Part shown: piece by piece, positions 26,670 to 34,491 of the stretch | How positions within the stretch are numbered: position 1 is the stretch's first letter | Layout: every line of letters starts with the position of its first letter | NCBI GenBank assembly: GCA_001570385.1 | Contig: BBYL01000007.1 | Coordinates: 62,001 to 126,000 of the forward strand | Reading direction: 5' to 3' | From: Microtetraspora glauca | GTDB lineage: Bacteria; Actinomycetota; Actinomycetes; Streptosporangiales; Streptosporangiaceae | DNA length: 64,000 bases | Position numbers and translations under genes: made by a program | Notes under the pieces: generated by a model | The model's database searches: none | What the model was told of the DNA's origin: nothing | The model's input: only the letters and a program-made list of their open reading frames with translations

Positions 26670-29036
26670 CTACCGGCGCGGCCGGATCCGCGAGGGCACC
26701 CGTATCCCGATCAAGAGGGCCAGGAAGCCGACGACGCCCCCGGCGCCGATCAGGCCGAGGGCGAACCAGGACGAGTCCTGCCCCCGGTCGCTCTCCCCCT
26801 CCCCCGGACGCGGGGCCGCCTCGGACGGCGGCAGGGCCGAGTCGACCAGGCGGGCGGCCGCCGTCCCCGGGGAGTCGAACTCCGCCGACGCCAGCCCGAC
26901 GGGGTCGATGGACCGGGCGACCTTGGCCAGCGCGTCGCGGACCGCACAGCCACCGGCCTGGTTGCAGAGGACGAGCAGAGAACGGTTCAACAGTCCGCCG
27001 AACGCGTCCAGACGCTGGTAACCGCTGTCGCGGGCAATGTCGCGGGGCACGATGGCGGCCTGCACCGTCCTGCTCCGGAGGGCACGCAGCGGGTCGGACG
27101 CCGGGACGGTTTCCAGGCGCAGCCAGGGATAGCGCTGCTTCAGTACCTGCTCCAGCCCCTCCCGGGAGGAGTCCGGCAGCGAGACGCCGACCTCCTTGCC
27201 CGGATGTTCGAAGGCCGCTCTCAACTGCTCGGGTCTGATCTGATCGATGTCGTAGACCACGACGTCGCGGCCGGGGACCGTAATGGTGGCGGCCTCGGAG
27301 AACCCCTGGGCCGTCAGCGGGTTCGCGGGCCGGACCTGTAACTCTCCCGGAAGCGCGGAATCCGGGCCGGGGTCGTCCACGAGGACCACGGCCGGTTCCC
27401 CGGTGGGTGCGCCCGCAGGGGGGTAACGGATGTCGAACCGATACCCCGCGCGCCGGACGACCTCGGCCACCACGTTCGTGGCGAACGCGTCCTCCCGCCG
27501 GGCGGGAGCCAGGACGACGATGGTTCCCGGCTCCGTCCCGGCGGTTTCCGCACCGGCGCGGGGATCGCCGCCGGGGGAGCGCAGCAGCGCGACCGTGCCG
27601 ACGCCGATCAAGGTGATCGCCAGCGTCGCGAACGCCACGGTCACGGTGAGCTTGGCCTGCGAACCCAGGCGGAGCTGGGACCGTTTCCCGCGGTCGGCCT
27701 GTTCCAGCCCGCCCAGCGCGGCCTGCATCGACGGCGGCATGGTGCCCGCGACCGGGCCTTCGGCGGGCGTCCGCCGGTAGGGCGTGGTCGCCGTGGTCCC
27801 TGTTGTCGTGTGCGTGATCGGCGGTGTGGTGGGTGAACTCGGGTTGCTCGGGTTGCTCGGGGTCCCGGGCGCCGTGCCGGGTGGGAGCACGGCCGACGCG
27901 TCGCCGGAGCCCCGGCCCAGCCGCCTCCACAGGCTCCGGCCGGGCACGGTCGGCCGCCGTTTCCGCAGGCTCCGGGTAGGCGCGGCCGCCCCGGCCATCG
28001 GGGTGTCTCCCCCTCTTCCCGCCGATACCGGCTCATGCCCCCTGAAGCCGGGCTCGCCGGAGCCCGGCAAGGCCCTTCCGTGCCCCGTCGCGGAGCCCGC
28101 CTCCCCACCGGAGCTCCCCGCCCGCTGCCCCTCCGGGCCTGAACGCTCCGGCTCCCGCCGCACGTCGGTGGCGGACAGCACCTCGGGATAGCCGGAGTGT
28201 TCGAGCAGCCGTACGGCGACCGGCCGGTCGGCGGGGCCGAACGACAATGGATCGGTCAGCCCGGCCAGCCCCCGGAGCATGTCCGCGAGCCGGACCTCGG
28301 ATCGGGTCAGCAGGTCCAGGCACACCTTCGCCGTGCCGTCCTGCCGGGTGATCTCCGTTCCGTACCCCCACCGCACCTCATAGGCGTCCTCCGGCGCGTG
28401 CCGCGCGAAGGACAACCGGATCCGGTGCCGGGCCGTGCTGCTGGTCCAGGTCGCCGCGGTCAGCCGCGCCCGCATGCCGTACGGCAGGAGCGCGGCGACG
28501 GTGTCCAGGAACCGCAGCCGTTCGATCACGGGAACCCCGTCGGCGCCCACCACGCAGACGGGCCGCCCGGTCAGCAGCAGCGCGGCGGCGCACCGCGCGT
28601 CCGGCCCCGGGTCGAGGGCCGTGGGATCGAACTCCGGCACGGGTACGGCCAGCGGAGGGGACGGGGTCGCCGGCAGGCCCGCGAGGGCGAGGTAGAGCGC
28701 CTCGTAGGACACCCGATGGGCGGCCAGCTCCTCGTACGGGACATAGAACCAGCGGGTGTAGGCGATCTTGCGGTTGGTCACGTCCCGGTGCCCGGACCAC
28801 TCCTGGATCGCGAGCACGATGTGGCGCGACACCTGCTCGCGTTCCTTGGTCGCCGCGACCGCGATCGTCACCTGGGGCAGATCCGCCGAGACGCCCGTGG
28901 CGTACCTGCTCCTGATCTCTTCGAAGACCTCGGGGCCGAGCCGCCCGTCGCTCCAGGAGAGCAACTCGTAGTCGTCGTGGCCGCCCGGCCGTTTCCCCTC
29001 CAGGGCCCACTCGAACCTGATCTCGCGGATCGTCAC
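26670..29036 (-). CDS. GTPase-associated protein (GAP1-like) with transmembrane anchor and extracytoplasmic domain
   Basis: A 788-residue protein. Residues about 1-310 resemble the GTPase-associated protein 1 (GAP1) N-terminal and middle domains described by Aravind and colleagues for NTP-dependent conflict systems (start TIREIRFEWALEG, LLSWSDGRLGPEVFEEI). Residues about 310-460 are a Pro/Ser/Thr-rich linker. A membrane helix lies at about 463-485. An outside domain of about 260 residues resembles a type 2 periplasmic binding fold, and a second helix is at about 757-777. GTG at 29036 overlaps the GTPase stop as GTGA. The family call is from memory and moderate. Confidence 0.7.
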   Translation of the reverse strand: MTIREIRFEWALEGKRPGGHDDYELLSWSDGRLGPEVFEEIRSRYATGVSADLPQVTIAVAATKEREQVSRHIVLAIQEWSGHRDVTNRKIAYTRWFYVPYEELAAHRVSYEALYLALAGLPATPSPPLAVPVPEFDPTALDPGPDARCAAALLLTGRPVCVVGADGVPVIERLRFLDTVAALLPYGMRARLTAATWTSSTARHRIRLSFARHAPEDAYEVRWGYGTEITRQDGTAKVCLDLLTRSEVRLADMLRGLAGLTDPLSFGPADRPVAVRLLEHSGYPEVLSATDVRREPERSGPEGQRAGSSGGEAGSATGHGRALPGSGEPGFRGHEPVSAGRGGDTPMAGAAAPTRSLRKRRPTVPGRSLWRRLGRGSGDASAVLPPGTAPGTPSNPSNPSSPTTPPITHTTTGTTATTPYRRTPAEGPVAGTMPPSMQAALGGLEQADRGKRSQLRLGSQAKLTVTVAFATLAITLIGVGTVALLRSPGGDPRAGAETAGTEPGTIVVLAPARREDAFATNVVAEVVRRAGYRFDIRYPPAGAPTGEPAVVLVDDPGPDSALPGELQVRPANPLTAQGFSEAATITVPGRDVVVYDIDQIRPEQLRAAFEHPGKEVGVSLPDSSREGLEQVLKQRYPWLRLETVPASDPLRALRSRTVQAAIVPRDIARDSGYQRLDAFGGLLNRSLLVLCNQAGGCAVRDALAKVARSIDPVGLASAEFDSPGTAAARLVDSALPPSEAAPRPGEGESDRGQDSSWFALGLIGAGGVVGFLALLIGIRVPSRIRPRR

Positions 29037-30067
29037 GTAGCCTCCGTCGCCGGCCGGATCGCGGCGAGCCGCTGCCCCAGCCACAGCATGGGCTCCACCA
29101 CGTTGATCGGATGAAGCTGCCCCCGGATGCGCGAGTCCTCGTCCGCCTCTCCGGGCAGCATGTTCTGGAAGTCGTCCCAGTCGAACGTCTTGGTGCGCCG
29201 GTCGACGTAGAAACCGATCGAGGACGTGGCGAAGAACCTGATCCGATCCGGGTGGAAGAACTGGTCGAGCGCGTTGAGCACCATGTCGGCGTTGCCGCTG
29301 GCCGACACCTGGCACAGCTCGTGGAACAGCTCCCGGGCGTCCTCGCTGGTCACCCGGGGCAGATGGTACGGATCGTCGATGTCGGTGGTGAGCAGCCGCC
29401 GTTTCTCGGCCGTCTCCAGCACCCGGGGGTCGTCGAACTTGGTGACGCACACGGCGATGTGGTGCGGCAGCTTCCCGTCGCCGAACTCGCCGGCGGCGAG
29501 CATGCGCTCGGCCAGCCTGGTGAGCGGGGCGTGCATGTGGTCGAAGGCGTCCCCGAAGGTGAACTCCCTGATCGGATCGAAGAGGAAGACGATGCCCCGG
29601 CTCTCCGCGAGGTTGTCCAGCAGTTCGTGCCGGCGGGAGTCTCCCGGGCCGTCCGGAGCGCCCGCGCCGCCGGGGGCTCCGCCCGCCGGGCGCCGTCCCG
29701 TGCCGAACAACCCGCCGGGCGCGTCGATCATGTTGATGCCGATCCTGGTCGGCGGCCCCGCCTTGGCCTTCCTGCCCCAGAAACCGGACCGCCGGGCAGG
29801 AGGGCCGATCAGCGTCCACTGATAGCGCTCCAGGGCCCTGCTCGCCTCGGGGAACACCTTGCCCCGCGACAGCGCGTTGGTCCTCTCGATCAGGTAGTCC
29901 GACGAGGCGGGATCGGACCCGACGATCTTCCAGTCGTCGTTCCTCCGGGTCAGGGCGATGAACAACGCCGCCAGCAGCGTGGTCTTGCCGCTGCCGGGGG
30001 CGCCCCACATGGAGATGTTGTGATCGGGACGCCCCCGGGTCACTTCGGGCTGCATGCGTTCTGTCAC
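29033..30067 (-). CDS. TRAFAC-type GTPase of a conflict-system operon
   Basis: A 344-residue P-loop GTPase. G1 is GAPGSGKTT (22-30), G3 DAPG (115-118) and G4 TKFD (209-212). An insert of about 25 Gly/Pro-rich residues follows G3. The layout fits the double-GTPase-like families found with GAP1 proteins rather than Era/Obg housekeeping GTPases. The GTG start at 30067 is the last base before the inserted TnpB element, which has cut the gene off from the upstream vWA-like gene. It overlaps the GAP1-like gene by four bases. Confidence 0.82.
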   Translation of the reverse strand: MTERMQPEVTRGRPDHNISMWGAPGSGKTTLLAALFIALTRRNDDWKIVGSDPASSDYLIERTNALSRGKVFPEASRALERYQWTLIGPPARRSGFWGRKAKAGPPTRIGINMIDAPGGLFGTGRRPAGGAPGGAGAPDGPGDSRRHELLDNLAESRGIVFLFDPIREFTFGDAFDHMHAPLTRLAERMLAAGEFGDGKLPHHIAVCVTKFDDPRVLETAEKRRLLTTDIDDPYHLPRVTSEDARELFHELCQVSASGNADMVLNALDQFFHPDRIRFFATSSIGFYVDRRTKTFDWDDFQNMLPGEADEDSRIRGQLHPINVVEPMLWLGQRLAAIRPATEAT

Positions 30068-31400
30068 CGGGTATCTAGGGCGGACGCCCTGTCCTTCAGG
30101 GTGGGGAGGAAGTCCTTCCCGTAGGCCATGTTCTGTCGGTGCCTTTCGCTAGGTTGATCGTCATGTCCCTGTTCCGGCTCCAGCCGACGCCTGCCCAGCA
30201 GGCGGCGCTGGCCGAGCACTGCGCGCACGCGCGGTTCGTGTGGAACCTCGCGGTCGAGCAGCACGCGCACTGGAAGCCGGGGCGTAAGAGCGCGCCGAGT
30301 TTCGCCGAGCAGTGCAGGCAGTTGACCGAGGCCAGGGCCGAGTTCGGGTGGTTGCGTGCCGGGTCGGTGATCGTGCAGCAGCAGGCGCTCAAGGACTTCG
30401 CCCAGGCCATGGCCAGCTTCTTCGGCGGCACCCATCGCAGGCCGACATGGCGTAGGCGCAGTCAGAACGAAGGGTTCCGGATCGTCGCCGTCAAGGACGG
30501 TGATATCCGGCGGTTGTCCCGCAACGTCGGTGAGGTGAAGGTTCCGAAGGTCGGCTGGGTACGGTTCCGCTGGTCCCGCGCGGTCCCGGACGGGGTGAAG
30601 TCGTTCCGGGTGACCCGTGATCGTGGCGGGCGTTGGCATGTGGCGTTCGCGGCGATCCCTGAGCCGATCCCCGCCCCCGGTGCGGGTGACGTGGTCGGTA
30701 TTGACCGGGGTGTCGCGGTTTCCGTCGCGCTGTCGACCGGTGACCTGCTGTATGTCCCGGCCCTGCGCGAGGCCGAGGCCAAGCGGCTGGGGCGGCTGCA
30801 ACGGAAACTCGCTCGTGCCGCGCGTGGGTCGAACCGGCGGGCGAGGGTCAAGGCGGCGATCGCGAAGCTGAAGGCGCGTGAGGCGGATCGGCGTAGGGAC
30901 TGGGTGGAGAGGACCAGCACCGGTCTGGCGCGTGACTTCGATGTGATCGGCGTCGAGGACCTCAAGATCAAAAACATGATCCGATCGGCGCGCGGCAGCA
31001 TCGACGTGCCTGGGAGGAACGTCCGGGCCAAGTCCGGGCTCAACCGTGCGATTCTTGCCGCCGGGTGGGGGCAGCTCGTCGAACGGCTGGAGCACAAGGC
31101 GCCCGGCAGGGTGGTGAAGGTCGATCCGCGTTACACGTCGCAGACCTGCAACGCATGCGGGCACGTCGCCAGGGAGAGCTGCGAGAGCCAAGCGGTCTTC
31201 TGGTGTGTGGCCTGCGGGCATCAGGCCAACGCCGATGTGAACGCGGCCAGGAACATCCGGGATACCGCCGTGGGGCACACGGTGGCTGCGCGGGGAGGCT
31301 CCGGGTTGCCGGGGCCGGTGAACCGTGAACCTCAACCTGTCCTCCTGCCAGCGTAGGGATGGGTTGGAATCTCCCTCATTTCTGAGGGGGAGGATGTCAA
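30068..31400 (+). mobile_element. IS605/IS1341-type TnpB element (1,333 bp, no tnpA)
   Basis: Boundaries come from reconstruction. Removing 30068-31400 joins ...GTCAC to TCCGTC and restores a GTGA overlap between the vWA-like and GTPase genes. The right end has the hairpin CTCCCTCA/TGAGGGGGAG followed by GGATGTCAA, the usual TCAA-type cleavage end. The left end has small hairpins (AGGGC/GCCCT at 30077-30090). There is no target duplication, as expected of single-strand transposition. The element carries only tnpB, so movement needs TnpA in trans. Confidence 0.8.
30163..31356 (+). CDS. tnpB: TnpB RNA-guided nuclease
   Basis: A 397-residue TnpB with all three RuvC acids: Asp181 (GIDRG), Glu265 (GVEDL) and Asp358 (NADVNAARN). 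The zinc finger CNAC...CVAC is between the last two. The N-terminal FRLQPTPAQQAALAEHC is the common IS605 OrfB start. ATG at 30163 is chosen; a GTG at 30139 is in frame. It appears intact, so it may still cut DNA at the TAM-flanked empty site using the RNA made from the right end. Confidence 0.9.
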   Translation: MSLFRLQPTPAQQAALAEHCAHARFVWNLAVEQHAHWKPGRKSAPSFAEQCRQLTEARAEFGWLRAGSVIVQQQALKDFAQAMASFFGGTHRRPTWRRRSQNEGFRIVAVKDGDIRRLSRNVGEVKVPKVGWVRFRWSRAVPDGVKSFRVTRDRGGRWHVAFAAIPEPIPAPGAGDVVGIDRGVAVSVALSTGDLLYVPALREAEAKRLGRLQRKLARAARGSNRRARVKAAIAKLKAREADRRRDWVERTSTGLARDFDVIGVEDLKIKNMIRSARGSIDVPGRNVRAKSGLNRAILAAGWGQLVERLEHKAPGRVVKVDPRYTSQTCNACGHVARESCESQAVFWCVACGHQANADVNAARNIRDTAVGHTVAARGGSGLPGPVNREPQPVLLPA

Positions 31401-31420
31401 TCCGTCTCGTCGAGCAGGGG
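31290..31420 (+). ncRNA. Predicted TnpB guide RNA (omega RNA) region
   Basis: By analogy with other TnpB elements, the scaffold should overlap the tnpB 3' end and the right-end hairpin, with the guide read from the bases just past 31400 (TCCGTCTCGTCGAGCA, the vWA gene end). The 5' boundary is not visible; limits are approximate. Confidence 0.45.
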
Positions 31421-32830
31421 GAACGGGAGATGGCCGGGAGAGGGGGCGACCAGGCCGAGCTCGGCGGCCAGCCCGCGCACGTCCACCGCCTCCAGATGGG
31501 CCAGGGCCGCCGCACCCAGCCGGTGCCACGCGGGGTGCGCCTGGTCGGCCGCGTCGTCGTAGATCGCGCCGAGCAGCGTGCCCGGCCGCTGCTCCAGGGC
31601 GGTGAGCAGTTTCCGCCAGTCGTGCCGGTGCGGGCAGGGCAGGAGCCTGGACCGGTCGGTGCGGGCCGGATGGGGCGGTCGGTCGCCGACGGTGAGAAGG
31701 ACGGTGGGGGTCCGATCTCCCCAGTCGAGCCGCCGGACGATCAGGGCGAGCGCGTCCTCAAGCTGCGCCGCGTGCGGGTGGTATGGATATCCGCCAGCGA
31801 CCGCTCCCTGTTCCTCCAGCGCGCCGAGCGCGTCGAGGGCCTCTGCCGCGCCGGACTGCCAGGCCGCGACCCGGACCGGGAACTCCTGCGCCGACCGGTC
31901 GTACGAGTGCGCCGCGTAGGCGACGAGGGAGACGCGGAGCAGCCCGCCGAGCTCCCCGGAGGCGCAGTTGATCATCTGGCGTGCCCGGCTCAGCCGTTCC
32001 GCGACCTGGTCGCCCGTCCCGCAGATCTCCACGGCGCAGACGAGGTCCGCCGGGACCGTCGCGCCCGGCAGCCGGTCCGGGAGGGCGGCGACGAGCCGGC
32101 TCCAGTCTCGGGGGTCGGGCGACAGCTCCGGCAGGCCGGTGAACCGCACCAGGCCGGGCCGTACGAGCTCGGCGGTCACCTCGTACCGGCCGGGCGGGAC
32201 CGTGGCGGACTGGACGGACAACAGCCGCGGCTCCGGCCCCTGCCAGGTGACCACGGCGAACGCGGTGCCGTACGCGCCCCCGGGTTCGCAGCGGACGGTG
32301 ACGCGGGTCCGGGCGCCCGGACGGGTGCCGAGGGGGAACAGCTGCCTGCTGGTCAGCCGCAGCCGATCGGTGCCCGGGACGGCGAGCATGACGACCAGCT
32401 CGTACGACCTGGTCAGCGGGTCATCCGCCATGACCTCGCGGACGAGCGCGGCGCTCGGGGCATCGGCGCGCAGCACCTGGGCGCCGGGATGCGCGGCGCG
32501 CAGCCAGTCGAGGGCCTGCTCGGCCTTCGGGTCGTCGGGGGACGTGGCCACGAGGATCACCTCGGCGGAGGGCGAGGGCACACGGGCCGCGCGCAGCACC
32601 GCCTCTCGGGTCCCGGCCGGGTCGGCGTCCCATCCGCGCTCTCCCGCGAGGTCCGTCCAGGTCGCCGACCAGCTCCGGCCACGGGGGCGTCCGTTGTCGT
32701 CCCGATGGATCCGGAACGCGGTGACGCCGTCGGCGGCGACCTCCACCAGGGTGAGGTGATCGGTGTCGGCGAGGTTCGCCAGGGCCTGGGCGACGGCCTT
32801 CCTGGTCAGATCCTTGTCGGGCTCCGGCAC
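31397..32830 (-). CDS. vWA-like protein of GTPase conflict system
   Basis: A 477-residue soluble protein. The C-terminal half looks like a von Willebrand A fold: a beta strand DLVCAVEICGTGD in place of the DxSxS MIDAS motif, RVSLVAYAAHSYD, and a strand LTVGDRPPHP. The metal site is degenerate or absent. The N-terminal half has no family I recognise. GTG at 32830 follows GGAGG. Its stop now comes from the right end of the TnpB element (last residues LDETD). In the reconstructed uninterrupted locus it would end LDETE and overlap the GTPase start. Confidence 0.7.
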   Translation of the reverse strand: MPEPDKDLTRKAVAQALANLADTDHLTLVEVAADGVTAFRIHRDDNGRPRGRSWSATWTDLAGERGWDADPAGTREAVLRAARVPSPSAEVILVATSPDDPKAEQALDWLRAAHPGAQVLRADAPSAALVREVMADDPLTRSYELVVMLAVPGTDRLRLTSRQLFPLGTRPGARTRVTVRCEPGGAYGTAFAVVTWQGPEPRLLSVQSATVPPGRYEVTAELVRPGLVRFTGLPELSPDPRDWSRLVAALPDRLPGATVPADLVCAVEICGTGDQVAERLSRARQMINCASGELGGLLRVSLVAYAAHSYDRSAQEFPVRVAAWQSGAAEALDALGALEEQGAVAGGYPYHPHAAQLEDALALIVRRLDWGDRTPTVLLTVGDRPPHPARTDRSRLLPCPHRHDWRKLLTALEQRPGTLLGAIYDDAADQAHPAWHRLGAAALAHLEAVDVRGLAAELGLVAPSPGHLPFPLLDETD

Positions 32831-32894
32831 GAGGAGTCCTCCATAGGTATGTCGTATTCGTTACGCTGCGTCCCCGATATCCAGCTTACTTAGC

Positions 32895-32920
32895 ACATAT
32901 AACGTTATGATGAGTTATGT
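32895..32920. promoter_or_regulatory. AT-rich divergent promoter region with inverted repeat
   Basis: ACATATAAC and GTTATGT flank GTTATGATGA in a strikingly AT-rich patch between the vWA-like and DUF4407 genes. A likely shared divergent control region for both halves of the system. Confidence 0.4.
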
Positions 32921-33066
32921 GGGCAGAGTGGTGACGTGCTTCTTCGATGAATGCCTATTGGCTATCCGGAAATGCGACATTAGGCGCCTATGATAGCCCG
33001 TCCAGGGGGGCCGGCGGCGTTCCGATCGTCGCCGAGACGATGGGACTCGCTTTCCCGAGGAGGAGC

Positions 33067-34482
33067 ATGAGTCGTTTCCTGGGTACGCTGTCCGCGGTAC
33101 TGATCGCGCTGTCAGGAGCGCGCCCCGAGGTTCTGCGGACGTGCCCGAGCGAGCGCGGCAAGTTCGAGGGCATCGGAGGCGCCGTCCTCACCACGAGCGT
33201 GCTCGCCGTGGTCTCCATGACGTTCGCGCTCAACAGCGCGCTCGGTGTCAACATCGTCCTCGCCGTCGCCACAGCCCTGCTGTGGGGCCTGGCGATCCTG
33301 AGCCTCGACCGGTGGCTCGTCTCCACCATCAGGGCGGACGCGCCGAACCGCTGGGCGCTGGCCGCGCCCAGGATCGTCATCGCCGTCGTGCTCGGCCTGG
33401 TGATCTCCACTCCGCTGGTGCTGCAGGTCTTCAAAGCCGAGATCGACACCCAGATCGTCGAGATGAAACAGCGGCGTGCCGACGCCTTCGCCGTACAGCA
33501 GGAGCAGGGCGCGGTGGGGAAGGGCGTCGACCAGCTCCGCAAGGAGGTGGCCGGTCTGCGGCAGGTGATTTCCTCCGGCGGCGACGTTCCTCTTGACATA
33601 GAACAGGACGCGAAGATAAAGGCGCTGTCCGCCCAGCGTGCCGATGAGCAGAAGCAGGCGGACAAACATTACAAAGAGTGGCAGTGTCAGCTCTACGGGG
33701 GAGCGAACTGCCCCAAAAAGGGCAATGGTCCGCTCGCCCAGGAGAGTGAGCGCGCGTACGAAAAGGACAAGAAGCGCATCGAGCTGCTCGCCCGGCAGAT
33801 AGAGACCCGAAAGGGCGAGCTGAACGCGACCGGCGAACAGGCCAAGGAGACCCGGCTGGCCGCGGCGAAGGAGGCCCTGCCGAAGGTCCAGAGCCAGCTC
33901 GACATCGCGCTCGCGCAGCAGGCCCGGATCCAGCGGTCCTTCGACGAGGACAACCTGGCCACCGACGGGCTGCTCACCCGGCTCCGGGCGCTCAACGAGC
34001 TGACCGGCAAGGACCTCACACTCAGCATGGCCCGGCTGCTGCTGTTCGCCTTGTTCCTGCTCATCGAATGCCTGCCGGTCGCGGTCAAGCTCATGCAGCG
34101 GCCGGGCGTCTACGAGAAGGCGCTCGCGCTCGCCCAGCGTCAGGAACTGGACGGCGTGCGTGAGGCGTTCGGCGTCCGTGCCGCGCCCCGGCGCGGGTCC
34201 GCGGACCCCGGAGGCTCGGGCAGTGTGTGGCGCATCTGGTCGCCGCAGGAGGACGAACCGCGACGGCGCACCGCCTCCTTCGAGGAGGAGGGGACGCGTT
34301 CGCCCCAGGGGACGCCTGAAGGACCGAACGGCACCCGCGTCGAGTCGGCCGACCCCGGCCACGAGTACGGGTCGCTGGAGGACGAGGCACTGCGCGGCAT
34401 GGCGGACACCCGCATCCTGCGGAGACCGGGGCCGGGTGCGGAGCGCTCGGGCGGGATCGAGCTGCTCCCCGACGAGGACTGA
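33067..34482 (+). CDS. DUF4407 membrane protein with coiled coil
   Basis: A 471-residue protein. Three membrane segments lie at about 36-62, 70-93 and 100-122 (VLTTSVLAVVSMTFAL, LLWGLAILSLDRWLVS, RIVIAVVLGLVIS). A charged coiled-coil domain of about 200 residues follows, with a CQLYGGANCPKKG cysteine pair. A fourth helix (LLLFALFLLIECLPVAV) precedes a cytoplasmic tail. This is the DUF4407 layout. The frame is open from 32947, but AGGAGGAG sits just before the ATG at 33067. Nine bases before the kinase gene. Confidence 0.82.
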   Translation: MSRFLGTLSAVLIALSGARPEVLRTCPSERGKFEGIGGAVLTTSVLAVVSMTFALNSALGVNIVLAVATALLWGLAILSLDRWLVSTIRADAPNRWALAAPRIVIAVVLGLVISTPLVLQVFKAEIDTQIVEMKQRRADAFAVQQEQGAVGKGVDQLRKEVAGLRQVISSGGDVPLDIEQDAKIKALSAQRADEQKQADKHYKEWQCQLYGGANCPKKGNGPLAQESERAYEKDKKRIELLARQIETRKGELNATGEQAKETRLAAAKEALPKVQSQLDIALAQQARIQRSFDEDNLATDGLLTRLRALNELTGKDLTLSMARLLLFALFLLIECLPVAVKLMQRPGVYEKALALAQRQELDGVREAFGVRAAPRRGSADPGGSGSVWRIWSPQEDEPRRRTASFEEEGTRSPQGTPEGPNGTRVESADPGHEYGSLEDEALRGMADTRILRRPGPGAERSGGIELLPDED

Positions 34483-34491
34483 GGCCACGGC

